Below the pieces are notes generated by a model. The model had not been told where the DNA came from. It did no database searches and saw only the letters and a program-made list of their open reading frames with translations. From contig CAJMQT010000057.1 of assembly GCA_905215655.1 (NCBI GenBank), positions 1 through 13,222 of the forward strand: DNA of 13,222 nt, given 5' to 3'. Shown here piece after piece: positions 6,160 through 13,131 of the stretch; within the stretch, counting starts at the first letter, position 1; every line of letters starts with the position of its first letter. Made by a program: the position numbers and the translations under genes. This DNA comes from an uncultured bacterium. GTDB taxonomy: Bacteria > Bacteroidota > Bacteroidia > Bacteroidales > Bacteroidaceae.

Positions 6160-6660
6160 ATGAACATAGCCGTAATAAGACATTTCTTCACATTCGTTAT
6201 TCTGTGCGTCGTGCAGGCATTGGTGCTCAACCACATCAATCTTTACGGTTGCGCGACGCCTTTTCTGTATGTTTATTTCATATTGCTGTTCCGTCGCGAC
6301 TTCCCCAAATGGGCGGTCCTGCTGTGGAGCTTCTTCCTCGGACTGTGCATAGACATCTTCTCCAACACACCGGGAGTAGCCGCGGCGTCGACCACTTTCC
6401 TCGGTCTGTTGCAGCCGTACCTGCTCAATCTTTTCGTACCGAGAGATAAGGCTGACGACCTTTTGCCGTCGATGAAGTCGCTCGGCGTTGCAAGATACGT
6501 TTATTACGTTATCATCAGCGTGCTCATTTACAACCTTCTGTTCTTCTCGATAGAGGCGTTCAGCTTCTTCAATTGGCAACAATGGCTCTGCAACATCGGC
6601 GGAAGTACGGCGCTGACGATAATCCTTATTCTGACGATAGAAAGCGTAAGAAGAAAATAA
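6160..6660 (+). CDS. mreD: Rod shape-determining protein MreD
   Basis: A 166-residue integral membrane protein, almost wholly hydrophobic, with about five to six predicted membrane segments (approximately 8-25, 33-46, 50-68, 74-93, 112-131, 148-162). MreD is the small membrane partner of MreC in the elongasome. The segment GLCIDIFSNTPGVAAAS (61-77) matches the conserved glycine/aspartate motif of the family. Identification rests on this motif, its size and its place between mreC and the PBP2 gene. A 60-base gap without promoter or terminator separates it from mreC, and 32 bases separate it from mrdA. Confidence 0.9.
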   Translation: MNIAVIRHFFTFVILCVVQALVLNHINLYGCATPFLYVYFILLFRRDFPKWAVLLWSFFLGLCIDIFSNTPGVAAASTTFLGLLQPYLLNLFVPRDKADDLLPSMKSLGVARYVYYVIISVLIYNLLFFSIEAFSFFNWQQWLCNIGGSTALTIILILTIESVRRK

Positions 6661-6692
6661 AAAGCGGGGTTAAGGCTTAAAAAGACGAGGAA

Positions 6693-8546
6693 ATGCAAAG
6701 GGATTACGGGCTTGAAAACAGGCAGTATGTTATCGGCGGAGTGGCGGTTTTTATCGTCATTGCCTACATCATACGCCTTTTTACGCTCCAGATAATGAGC
6801 GACGACTACAAGAAAAGCGCCGACAGCAACGCTTTCTTGAAGAAAGTGGAATATCCGGCGCGGGGCGTCATATCTGACAGAAACGGCAAACTGCTCGTCT
6901 ATAATCAAAATGCTTACGACATAATGGTTGTGATGAACGAGGAGAAAGGACGTCTCGACACGCTCGACTTCTGCCGTTCATTAGGAATAACGAAAGAATA
7001 TTTCATCAAAAGAATGGATGAAATAAAAGACCGGAACAAAAATCCGGGATACTCGCGCTTTACCCAACAGCTTTTCATGAGCCAGCTCTCGGAGAAAGAA
7101 TTCAGCGTTTTCCAAGAAAAAATATACCGTTTTCCGGGGTTCTACGTCCAGCGACGCAGTATCCGTCAGTACACAATGCCTTATGCGGCGCACATCCTTG
7201 GCGACGTTGCCGAGGTCTCGCCGTCTGACATTGAGGACGATTCTTATTACCAGCCGGGCGACTATATCGGGAAGCTCGGAGTGGAAAAATATTACGAAAA
7301 AGAACTTCGTGGCGAGAAAGGAGTGCAAATTCTGCTCCGCGACGTGCACGGACGAATACAAGGAAGCTACATGGACGGACAGTTTGACAGCCGTCCTGTT
7401 GCCGGCAAAGACCTGACCCTGAGTATCGATGTCAAGTTGCAGGCACTCGGAGAGAGGCTCCTTGAAGGTAAGATCGGCAGCATTGTTGCTATCGAACCGT
7501 CAACGGGCGAAGTGCTGTGCATGGTCTCCTCGCCTTCATACGACCCGCGCATAATGGTGGGAAGAAAGCGAGGGAAGATGCACGCGGAGCTGTCACGCAA
7601 CCCGTGGAAGCCTCTTCTGAACCGCTCTATCATGGGCATGTACCCTCCGGGCTCAACCTTCAAGACCACACAAGGACTGACCTTTCTCAGCGAAGGCATT
7701 GTTTCGCCGGGCACAATGTTTCCCTGTCATCACGGATTTTACTGCAAAGGACTTCATCTCGGATGCCACGGGCACGCCTCGCCGGTAAACCTTATTCCGG
7801 CATTAGGCACCTCGTGCAACGCCTATTTCTGCTGGGGCTTGTATTACATGCTTGGCAACCGTAAAAAATATAAGAACGTTCAAGAGGCAATGGACACGTG
7901 GCGCGATTACATGGTGAGCATGGGTTTCGGATACAAACTCGGCATAGACCTGTCCGGAGAGAAACGAGGCTTGATACCGAACGCCCAGTATTACGACAAA
8001 GCTTACAAGGGTTCGTGGAACGGCTTGACCGTGATAAGCATCGCGATCGGGCAAGGCGAAGTGCTGCTTACACCGCTGCAAATAGCCAACTTATGCTCAA
8101 CCATCGCCAACCGAGGCTACTTCTACACGCCGCACGTCGTGCGGAAAGTGCAAGGCATGCCGCTTGACGAGAAGTATAGGGAGAAACATTACACCAAGGC
8201 AAACCGCCGTGCATACGAATATATCGTGGCGGGAATGCGACGGGCGGTGACCTCCGGAACGTGTAGAGCCGCCAACCGCGCCGATTATGAGGTGTGCGGC
8301 AAGACGGGAACCGCCGAAAACCATGGTCACGACCACTCCATTTTCATGGGCTTCGCGCCGATGACGAACCCGAAGATAGCTATCTCCGTCTATGTCGAAA
8401 ACGGCGGTTTCGGTGCAGACTACGGCGTTCCGATAGGTTCGTTGATGATGGAACAATATATAAAAGGTAAGCTCTCGCCTGACTCGGAGAAGAAAGCGAG
8501 CGACTTCCAGCACAGACGTATCAGTTATGGAATATCAAGCAGGTAA
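6693..8546 (+). CDS. mrdA: Penicillin-binding protein 2 (peptidoglycan D,D-transpeptidase)
   Basis: A 617-residue class B PBP that cross-links new peptidoglycan during cell elongation, partner of RodA. One N-terminal membrane anchor (about 14-33) is followed by the pedestal/dimerisation region beginning PARGVISDRNGKLLVYN (55-71), then the transpeptidase domain. That domain has SxxK as S321-T-F-K324, SxN as S374-C-N376 and KTG(T) as K537-T-G-T540. Thus all catalytic residues are present and it should bind beta-lactams. Between SxxK and SxN lies an unusual Cys/His cluster: C345, H346, H347, C351, H355, C358, H359, H361. I recall similar clusters in other Bacteroidetes PBP2 proteins, and PBP2 of some Gram-negative bacteria is reported to hold a zinc ion near this place. 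The gene overlaps rodA by 20 bases, so the two should be translationally coupled. Confidence 0.95.
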   Translation: MQRDYGLENRQYVIGGVAVFIVIAYIIRLFTLQIMSDDYKKSADSNAFLKKVEYPARGVISDRNGKLLVYNQNAYDIMVVMNEEKGRLDTLDFCRSLGITKEYFIKRMDEIKDRNKNPGYSRFTQQLFMSQLSEKEFSVFQEKIYRFPGFYVQRRSIRQYTMPYAAHILGDVAEVSPSDIEDDSYYQPGDYIGKLGVEKYYEKELRGEKGVQILLRDVHGRIQGSYMDGQFDSRPVAGKDLTLSIDVKLQALGERLLEGKIGSIVAIEPSTGEVLCMVSSPSYDPRIMVGRKRGKMHAELSRNPWKPLLNRSIMGMYPPGSTFKTTQGLTFLSEGIVSPGTMFPCHHGFYCKGLHLGCHGHASPVNLIPALGTSCNAYFCWGLYYMLGNRKKYKNVQEAMDTWRDYMVSMGFGYKLGIDLSGEKRGLIPNAQYYDKAYKGSWNGLTVISIAIGQGEVLLTPLQIANLCSTIANRGYFYTPHVVRKVQGMPLDEKYREKHYTKANRRAYEYIVAGMRRAVTSGTCRAANRADYEVCGKTGTAENHGHDHSIFMGFAPMTNPKIAISVYVENGGFGADYGVPIGSLMMEQYIKGKLSPDSEKKASDFQHRRISYGISSR

Positions 8547-9996
8547 ACAACCGAGCGTGTTACGCTCTCTCGACTGGTGGACGATAGGAATTTATCTGGC
8601 GCTCTTGGCGTTCGGATGGATAAGCGTTTGCGGTGCCAGTTACACTTACGGAGACACCGACATACTGAGTCTCGGCTCCCGTTCGGGCATGCAAATCGTC
8701 TGGATAGGCACCTCCATCTGCCTCGGATTGGTGCTTCTGCTGCTCGACGACCGCTTTTACGACACGTTCGCTTACGTCATTTACGGTGCTCTCTTGCTGC
8801 TGCTTTTTGCCACGATATTCAACCCTCACGAGATAAAAGGCTCTCGCTCGTGGCTGGTTTTGGGACCGTTACGCCTGCAACCTGCCGAATTTGCCAAGTT
8901 TGCCACGGCTCTTGCCGTTGCCAAATTGATGAGTACATACGGCTTTAACATGCACCGTTGGAAAGACTTTGCCACCGCCTGTGCCATCGTCATGTTGCCG
9001 ATGCTCTTCATCGTAGCGCAGAAAGAGACCGGCTCGGCGCTCGTTTACGCGTCTTTCTTCCTTATGTTTTATCGGGAAGGCATGACGGGCAGCGTGCTTT
9101 TCACGGGCGTGGCGATGGTGATTTACTTTGTCGTCGGCATACGTTACGAAGACGTCCAAATGCTCGAAACGGGCACATCGACAGGCAAGTTCGTCGTTTT
9201 GCTGCTCGTACAGATATTCACCGCCTGCCTCGTTTACGTCTATTACAAGGATAAGAAACAGTTTTTCACCATTCTCGGATACTCGCTCGGAATTACTTTT
9301 ATAGCCTTTATGTTCGCGCAGTTTGTCATTCCTTTCGATATTGTCTGGGTGCAGCTGGCTATCTGCGCGGCGCTGACGGGTTATCTGTTTTACAACTGGA
9401 TGAGCAAGAGATTTAACAATTACCTTTATATTTTGCTGTTCACGCTCGGTTCGATTGTCTTTTTCTACTCAGCCGATTACGTCTTGAACAACATTATGGA
9501 GGCGCATCAAAGGACGCGAATTAACGTACTTCTCGGTCTCGACGAAGACCTTGCCGGTGCCGGTTACAACGTTCATCAGAGCGAGATAGCCATCGGTTCG
9601 GGCGGATTGAAGGGCAAAGGATTTCTTAACGGCACTCAGACGAAGCTGAATTTCGTGCCGGAACAGGACACGGACTTCATCTTCTGCACCGTCGGCGAGG
9701 AAGAAGGCTTTCTCGGTTCGGCAGGCGTCCTGCTGTTGTTTCTTGCCCTTATACTGCGCCTGATAAAGATTGCCGAGCGACAACCGTTCAAGTTCGGGCG
9801 CGTCTACGGCTACTGCGTGCTGAGCATTTTCCTTTTTCACGTATTCATAAATGTGGGCATGGTGCTCGGACTAACGCCCGTGATAGGTATTCCCCTACCC
9901 TTTTTCAGCTATGGCGGCTCATCTCTTTGGGGCTTCACAATCCTTCTTTTCATTTTCCTGAGGATTGATGCGGGAAGAAATTTAGTGAGAAACTGA
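8527..9996 (+). CDS. rodA: RodA, SEDS peptidoglycan glycosyltransferase
   Basis: A 489-residue polytopic membrane protein of the SEDS family. RodA polymerises lipid II into glycan strands in complex with PBP2, encoded just upstream. Signatures present are GSRSWLVLGPLRLQPAEFAK (105-124), KETGSALV (166-173), IAIGSGGLKGKGFLNGTQTK (354-373), PEQDTDFIFCTVGEE (378-392) with D383 at the place of the essential SEDS aspartate, and LPFFSYGGSSLW (457-468). At 489 residues it is longer than E. coli RodA (370); the extra length is around residues 220-315, two or more added hydrophobic segments. I recall the same long form in Bacteroides, so it is a lineage trait. ATG 8527 lies within the last seven codons of mrdA. 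It ends the operon, before the convergent aldolase gene and a shared terminator. Confidence 0.96.
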   Translation: MEYQAGKQPSVLRSLDWWTIGIYLALLAFGWISVCGASYTYGDTDILSLGSRSGMQIVWIGTSICLGLVLLLLDDRFYDTFAYVIYGALLLLLFATIFNPHEIKGSRSWLVLGPLRLQPAEFAKFATALAVAKLMSTYGFNMHRWKDFATACAIVMLPMLFIVAQKETGSALVYASFFLMFYREGMTGSVLFTGVAMVIYFVVGIRYEDVQMLETGTSTGKFVVLLLVQIFTACLVYVYYKDKKQFFTILGYSLGITFIAFMFAQFVIPFDIVWVQLAICAALTGYLFYNWMSKRFNNYLYILLFTLGSIVFFYSADYVLNNIMEAHQRTRINVLLGLDEDLAGAGYNVHQSEIAIGSGGLKGKGFLNGTQTKLNFVPEQDTDFIFCTVGEEEGFLGSAGVLLLFLALILRLIKIAERQPFKFGRVYGYCVLSIFLFHVFINVGMVLGLTPVIGIPLPFFSYGGSSLWGFTILLFIFLRIDAGRNLVRN

Positions 9997-10066
9997 GGAA
10001 TTAAGAGTTAAGAAACGAAGTTCGGCGTTAAGCCAATTATGAATTAAGAATTAGGCGTTAAGAATA

Positions 10067-10112
10067 AAGAAAAATACCATTGCGGCTTTAAAACCACAAT
10101 GGTATTTTTCTT
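10067..10112. terminator. Bidirectional terminator between rodA and fba
   Basis: A perfect 16-base-pair inverted repeat: AAGAAAAATACCATTG (10067-10082) pairs with 10097-10112 around a 14-base loop. The outer part of each arm is A/T-rich, so the transcript on either strand has a stem followed by a U-rich stretch, which fits termination of both convergent genes. Period-7 GAATTAA-type tracts flank it on both sides (about 9997-10066 and 10113-10140). Its core resembles the hairpin after lpdA (11610-11652). Confidence 0.8.
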
Positions 10113-10153
10113 ATCTCTTAATTATTAATTCTTAATTCAAAATCAAATTTCGC

Positions 10154-11158
10154 TTATTCGGCGAGCTTGTTGTCTGAGCCGAGCACGTCAACAATCTTGT
10201 GCTTGTACATTACCTCCATGAGGTCGCGTGCCGGACCGCAGTATTTACGCGGGTCGAACTCTGCGGGTTTCTCAGCCAATGTCTTGCGGACTGCTGCCGT
10301 GAAAGCGAGGCGAGAGTCTGAGTCGATGTTAATTTTACAAACAGCGCTCTCTGAAGCTTTGCGCAACTGCTCTTCGGGAATACCTACTGCGTCGGGCAGT
10401 TTGCCGCCATACTGGTTGATAATGTCGACGTATTCCTGCGGAACTGATGAAGAACCGTGGAGCACGATGGGGAAACCGGGAAGTTTCTTCATGATCTCGT
10501 CGAGCACGTCGAATGCCAAAGGAGGAGGCACGAGGCGACCTGTCTTCGGGTCACGTGTGCACTGTTCGGGCTTGAATTTGTATGCTCCGTGGCTTGTTCC
10601 GATAGATATTGCGAGCGAGTCAACACCCGTCTTGCTTGTAAAGTCGATTACTTCTTCGGGTTTTGTGTAGTGAGAAACCTCTGATGCGACCTCGTCTTCA
10701 ACGCCGGCGAGCACTCCGAGCTCACCTTCAACGGTTACATCAAACTGGTGTGCGTAATCAACAACCTTCTTTGTCAGCGCTACATTCTCGTCGTAAGGCA
10801 GTGCCGAACCGTCTATCATGACAGAAGAGAAGCCCATGTCGACGCAGCTCTTGCAAAGCTCGAAGCTGTCTCCGTGGTCGAGGTGAAGAGCTATCTCAGG
10901 ATGTTCACAGCCCAATTCCTTTGCATATTCAACGGCTCCCTGTGCCATATATTCGAGAAGTGTCTGGTTGGCGTAGTTGCGTGCGCCCTTTGAAACTTGC
11001 AGAATGACCGGTGAACGGAGCTCGGAAGAGGCTTTAATGATAGCCTGCAACTGCTCCATATTGTTGAAGTTGAATGCGGGGATGGCATAACCGCCATTAA
11101 TGGCTCTTTTAAACATCTCGCGGGTGTTTACCAAACCAAGTGTCTTAAAACTTACCAT
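10154..11158 (-). CDS. fba: Class II fructose-bisphosphate aldolase
   Basis: A 334-residue zinc-dependent aldolase that reversibly cleaves fructose 1,6-bisphosphate to dihydroxyacetone phosphate and glyceraldehyde 3-phosphate in cytosolic glycolysis and gluconeogenesis. Visible landmarks are PAFNFNN (27-33), LHLDHGDS (91-98) with catalytic D94 and zinc ligand H95, VEGELG (143-148), IGTSHG (186-191) with zinc ligand H190, VLHGSSS (232-238) with zinc ligand H234, and KINIDSD (275-281) with substrate-phosphate residues. Length and motif order are normal for class II. ATG 11158 is supported by a perfect promoter 50 bases upstream. The gene is monocistronic and converges on rodA. A candidate small RNA is transcribed towards it from further upstream, ending about 150 bases before its promoter. 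Confidence 0.96.
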   Translation of the reverse strand: MVSFKTLGLVNTREMFKRAINGGYAIPAFNFNNMEQLQAIIKASSELRSPVILQVSKGARNYANQTLLEYMAQGAVEYAKELGCEHPEIALHLDHGDSFELCKSCVDMGFSSVMIDGSALPYDENVALTKKVVDYAHQFDVTVEGELGVLAGVEDEVASEVSHYTKPEEVIDFTSKTGVDSLAISIGTSHGAYKFKPEQCTRDPKTGRLVPPPLAFDVLDEIMKKLPGFPIVLHGSSSVPQEYVDIINQYGGKLPDAVGIPEEQLRKASESAVCKINIDSDSRLAFTAAVRKTLAEKPAEFDPRKYCGPARDLMEVMYKHKIVDVLGSDNKLAE

Positions 11159-11207
11159 GATTAAAATAATTTTATGTTTTTACAATTCGATTTTAAAATT
11201 AATACCG

Positions 11208-11237
11208 CAAAGTTAGCATTTTAATTTGTCAACTCAA
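11208..11237 (-). promoter_or_regulatory. Promoter of fba
   Basis: On the minus strand: TTG (11237-11235), 19 bases, then TAACTTTG (11215-11208), a full Bacteroidetes promoter. The leader before ATG 11158 would be about 45 AT-rich bases. Upstream, between this promoter and the candidate small RNA, there is a 9-base-pair hairpin (arms 11268-11276 and 11284-11292, one G-T pair) of unknown role. Confidence 0.85.
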
Positions 11238-11386
11238 AGAATTAACAAGACTTTTAGGGTCGGTTTTCCGTGATTTTTCCAATAAATTACGGAATTGTCA
11301 GAGGCTTTGTCACGTTTTGGAATGTTTATCTTACAAAAGCTCTGTATACCACAGCGTTATTGCTGAAATACCGTGCCTCAGGGCAC

Positions 11387-11411
11387 AAAAAAAGGAGTAC
11401 CGCTGTACTCC
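11387..11411 (-). terminator. Rho-independent terminator of the candidate small RNA
   Basis: GGAGTAC and GTACTCC (arms 11411-11405 and 11400-11394) pair perfectly over seven base pairs around a four-base loop, followed on the minus strand by seven T (11393-11387). This is a textbook intrinsic terminator only about 35 bases after the predicted transcription start. Confidence 0.85.
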
Positions 11412-11448
11412 AACCTTGTTAACCTTAAATCTAATACTATGAAAAACA
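11387..11448 (-). ncRNA. Candidate small RNA or leader RNA, about 60 nt
   Basis: The minus strand has a complete transcription unit with no gene in it: a perfect promoter (11483-11454), then about 35 unstructured bases that include the direct repeat AAGGTT-AAC-AAGGTT (11426-11412), then a perfect terminator hairpin with seven T. The transcript would start near 11448. The only reading frame is a four-codon ATG-TGT-TTT-TCA-stop at the very 5' end. A second perfect hairpin (GTGCC, loop, GGCAC; 11373-11386) follows directly after the T-run. It could be a free small RNA, or an attenuated leader of fba with read-through, though fba has its own promoter. I think comparable units recur in Bacteroidales, but cannot check. 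The 5' end is estimated. Confidence 0.55.
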
Positions 11449-11453
11449 CATTG

Positions 11454-11483
11454 CAAAGATACGACGATTTTGAAAAATCGCAA
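11454..11483 (-). promoter_or_regulatory. Promoter of the candidate small RNA
   Basis: On the minus strand: TTG (11483-11481), 19 bases, then TATCTTTG (11461-11454), an exact match to the Bacteroidetes promoter with the same 19-base spacing as the fba and purH promoters. The reverse complement of this stretch happens to open a 28-codon plus-strand frame, which I regard as a by-product. Confidence 0.8.
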
Positions 11484-11504
11484 CATTTAGGCAGCACAAA
11501 ACGC

Positions 11505-11552
11505 AATAAATCAGCGTTTTATTGACTTATATCAATAAAACGCTGATTTATT
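11505..11552. terminator. Perfect 21-base-pair AT-rich hairpin
   Basis: Arms 11505-11525 and 11532-11552 are exact reverse complements over 21 bases, with a six-base loop CTTATA. It begins 21 bases upstream of the -33 element of the small-RNA promoter and lies downstream of lpdA. It may be a second terminator for lpdA that insulates the small RNA, or a protein-binding or mobile palindromic element. There is no T-run directly after it on the minus strand (the sequence continues GCG). Confidence 0.5.
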
Positions 11553-11581
11553 AATTAAGAATTAAGAGTTAAGAAGTAAGA

Positions 11582-11678
11582 GAATTAAGAATTAAGAGTT
11601 AAGAATTAAGAAAAATGGCATTGTCATTTAAAGCCACAAGAGTGTTTTTCTTAATTCTTAACTCTTAACTCTTAATTC
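11582..11678. terminator. Long inverted repeat after lpdA, period-7 arms
   Basis: Arms 11582-11615 and 11645-11678 are complementary over 34 bases with one mismatch. They consist of heptamers GAATTAA and GAGTTAA ending in AAGAAAAA at the centre. The loop (11616-11644) holds a smaller TGGC/GCCA stem. It starts 11 bases after the lpdA stop, so it probably ends lpdA transcription. Its centre aligns with the rodA/fba hairpin at 10067-10112 (shared AAGAAAAAT, CATTG, TTTAAA, CCACAA, TTTTTCTTA in the same order), so the two are copies of one dispersed element. Confidence 0.75.
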
Positions 11679-11688
11679 TTAATTAAAT

Positions 11689-13017
11689 TCACTCTCCTGC
11701 CGCCGCCCAGAGGATTTCTTCGAGCGTCGGATGGGTATGAATGATGTCGTGAAGGTCGGCCGACGTACCGTTGAAATTCATTACGGCGGTTGCCTCCTGA
11801 ATGATGTCCGAGGCGTGGGCGCCGAAAGCGTGGCAGCCGATTATCCTGCCGTCGGCACCGGTTATGAGTTTCAGCAGCCCTTCATCGGCGTTTATGGCGA
11901 GCGCCTTGCCGTTGGCACGATAGAACGATTTTCTTACCGTATGCCCGATACCGCCCTCCCGGCAGGCGTCTTCCGTCAATCCTACGGCTGCTGCCTCGGG
12001 TGCGGTGAACACGGCGGCGGGCATTATGTCGAGGCGTATCTTGTCGGTCTTGCCAAGTATGTGGTTGACGGCGCGCATGCCTTGTGCCGACGCGGCGTGG
12101 GCAAGCATCATCCGTCCGTTGACGTCGCCGATGGCGTAAATGCCGTCGATGTTGGTCCGCATGTTGTCGTCGACGGTTATGCCGCTCCTGTCTGTGACGA
12201 CGCCGACGGTTTCAAGACCGATATTTTCCGTACGTGCGGCGCGCCCGGTTGCGATGAGTACGACGTCGGCAACGGTCTCCATGCTTTTTTTCTTCTGCTC
12301 GAAACTTACCGTCAGTTCGTCGCCGTCGCGGCGTATAGCCTTCACCGCCGACTGCATGCAGAACTTAATGCCGCGGCGTTCGAGGGTTTTGCGCAGACGT
12401 TTCGCAATGTCCGAGTCGAACGGCGGCAGGCATTCTTTCAGAAATTCCACAACGGTGACCTCGCTGCCGAAGCTGTTGAACACCGAGGCGAACTCCATTC
12501 CTATCACTCCCGCGCCGACTATGCAGAGGCGGCGCGGCACCGACGTGACGTCAAGAAGTCCGGTAGAGGTCAACACGTCCTGCTCGTCTATGCCCTCTAT
12601 CGGCGGAAGTTTCGGCTTGGAACCGGTGGCGATGATGATGTTCCGAGCCGTATATTCGTCGCTGCCTACGGTCACCGTGCGTGCATCTTTCAGCATGGCA
12701 TGCCCTCTGACGAATGTTATGCCGGGCGCAGACATCAGCGTCTCCACTCCGCCTCGCAGCTGTTCTACCACCTGTCGTTTGCGTTCTGCAATGGCGCCGA
12801 AATCTGTTTCGGGTCTCTCGCCGAGGTATCGGCTCACCGTCTCGACGGTCTCTGCTTCATGGCAGAGCGTCTTTGTGGGTATGCAGCCGCAGTTAAGGCA
12901 TGTGCCTCCGGCGTGTTCCTCTTCTATTATCACCACGTTCAAGCCGTGCTTTGCGGCGTATCCGGCTGTGTGATAACCGCCGGGACCGCTGCCAATTATT
13001 ATTAAGTCGGTATTCAT
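11689..13017 (-). CDS. lpdA: Dihydrolipoyl dehydrogenase (E3)
   Basis: A 442-residue FAD-dependent pyridine nucleotide-disulphide oxidoreductase. Such E3 enzymes reoxidise dihydrolipoyl groups of 2-oxoacid dehydrogenase complexes or the glycine cleavage system, passing electrons to NAD+. Motifs in order are GSGPGG (9-14, FAD), GGTCLNCGCIPTK (37-49) with the redox pair C40 and C45, IVGAGVIGMEFASV (166-179, NAD), YAIGDVNG (294-301, second FAD contact), and the C-terminal HTHPTLEE (427-434) with catalytic H429 and E434. All catalytic residues are present. An extra cysteine, C43, sits between the redox pair. The length is slightly short of the usual 460-475, and no lipoyl domain is fused. No E1, E2 or glycine-cleavage genes are adjacent, so the partner complex is not shown. 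Related flavin disulphide reductases are the main alternative, but the HxHPT end favours E3. A 114-base leader separates it from the upstream gene end. Confidence 0.9.
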   Translation of the reverse strand: MNTDLIIIGSGPGGYHTAGYAAKHGLNVVIIEEEHAGGTCLNCGCIPTKTLCHEAETVETVSRYLGERPETDFGAIAERKRQVVEQLRGGVETLMSAPGITFVRGHAMLKDARTVTVGSDEYTARNIIIATGSKPKLPPIEGIDEQDVLTSTGLLDVTSVPRRLCIVGAGVIGMEFASVFNSFGSEVTVVEFLKECLPPFDSDIAKRLRKTLERRGIKFCMQSAVKAIRRDGDELTVSFEQKKKSMETVADVVLIATGRAARTENIGLETVGVVTDRSGITVDDNMRTNIDGIYAIGDVNGRMMLAHAASAQGMRAVNHILGKTDKIRLDIMPAAVFTAPEAAAVGLTEDACREGGIGHTVRKSFYRANGKALAINADEGLLKLITGADGRIIGCHAFGAHASDIIQEATAVMNFNGTSADLHDIIHTHPTLEEILWAAAGE

Positions 13018-13131
13018 ATTCGTTGCTCTTGCTCGGCATCAGCCGAAGGTTGTTTTGTCATAAAAAAGCATTAAACCCAAATCGGTCATTAGACCGCAAA
13101 AGTCTTTATTCACATATTTTAATCGGCTTTT
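13018..13131 (-). other. Leader region between lpdA and upstream gene
   Basis: It contains two small perfect stem-loops: CGGTC/GACCG with a four-base loop (13083-13096) and TCGGC/GCCGA around 13033-13046. The best -7-like sequence is GACTTTTG (near 13097-13104 on the minus strand), one base off the consensus and without a TTG at the right distance. A 15-codon ORF overlapping the lpdA ATG is too short to support. lpdA may be co-transcribed with the gene at the right edge. Confidence 0.35.

Noticed and set aside
11441..11524. Plus-strand 28-codon ORF starting ATG AAA AAC ACA
   Set aside because: Its first codons are the reverse complement of the small-RNA promoter and its end lies in the 21-bp palindrome; there is no promoter for it on the plus strand.
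11731..13005. Long plus-strand open frame of 424 codons opposite lpdA, and a 277-codon frame in the same region
   Set aside because: They are antisense shadows of a high-GC gene whose minus-strand product has every E3 motif; their translations are rich in His, Arg, Gly, Ser or Pro and show no domain.
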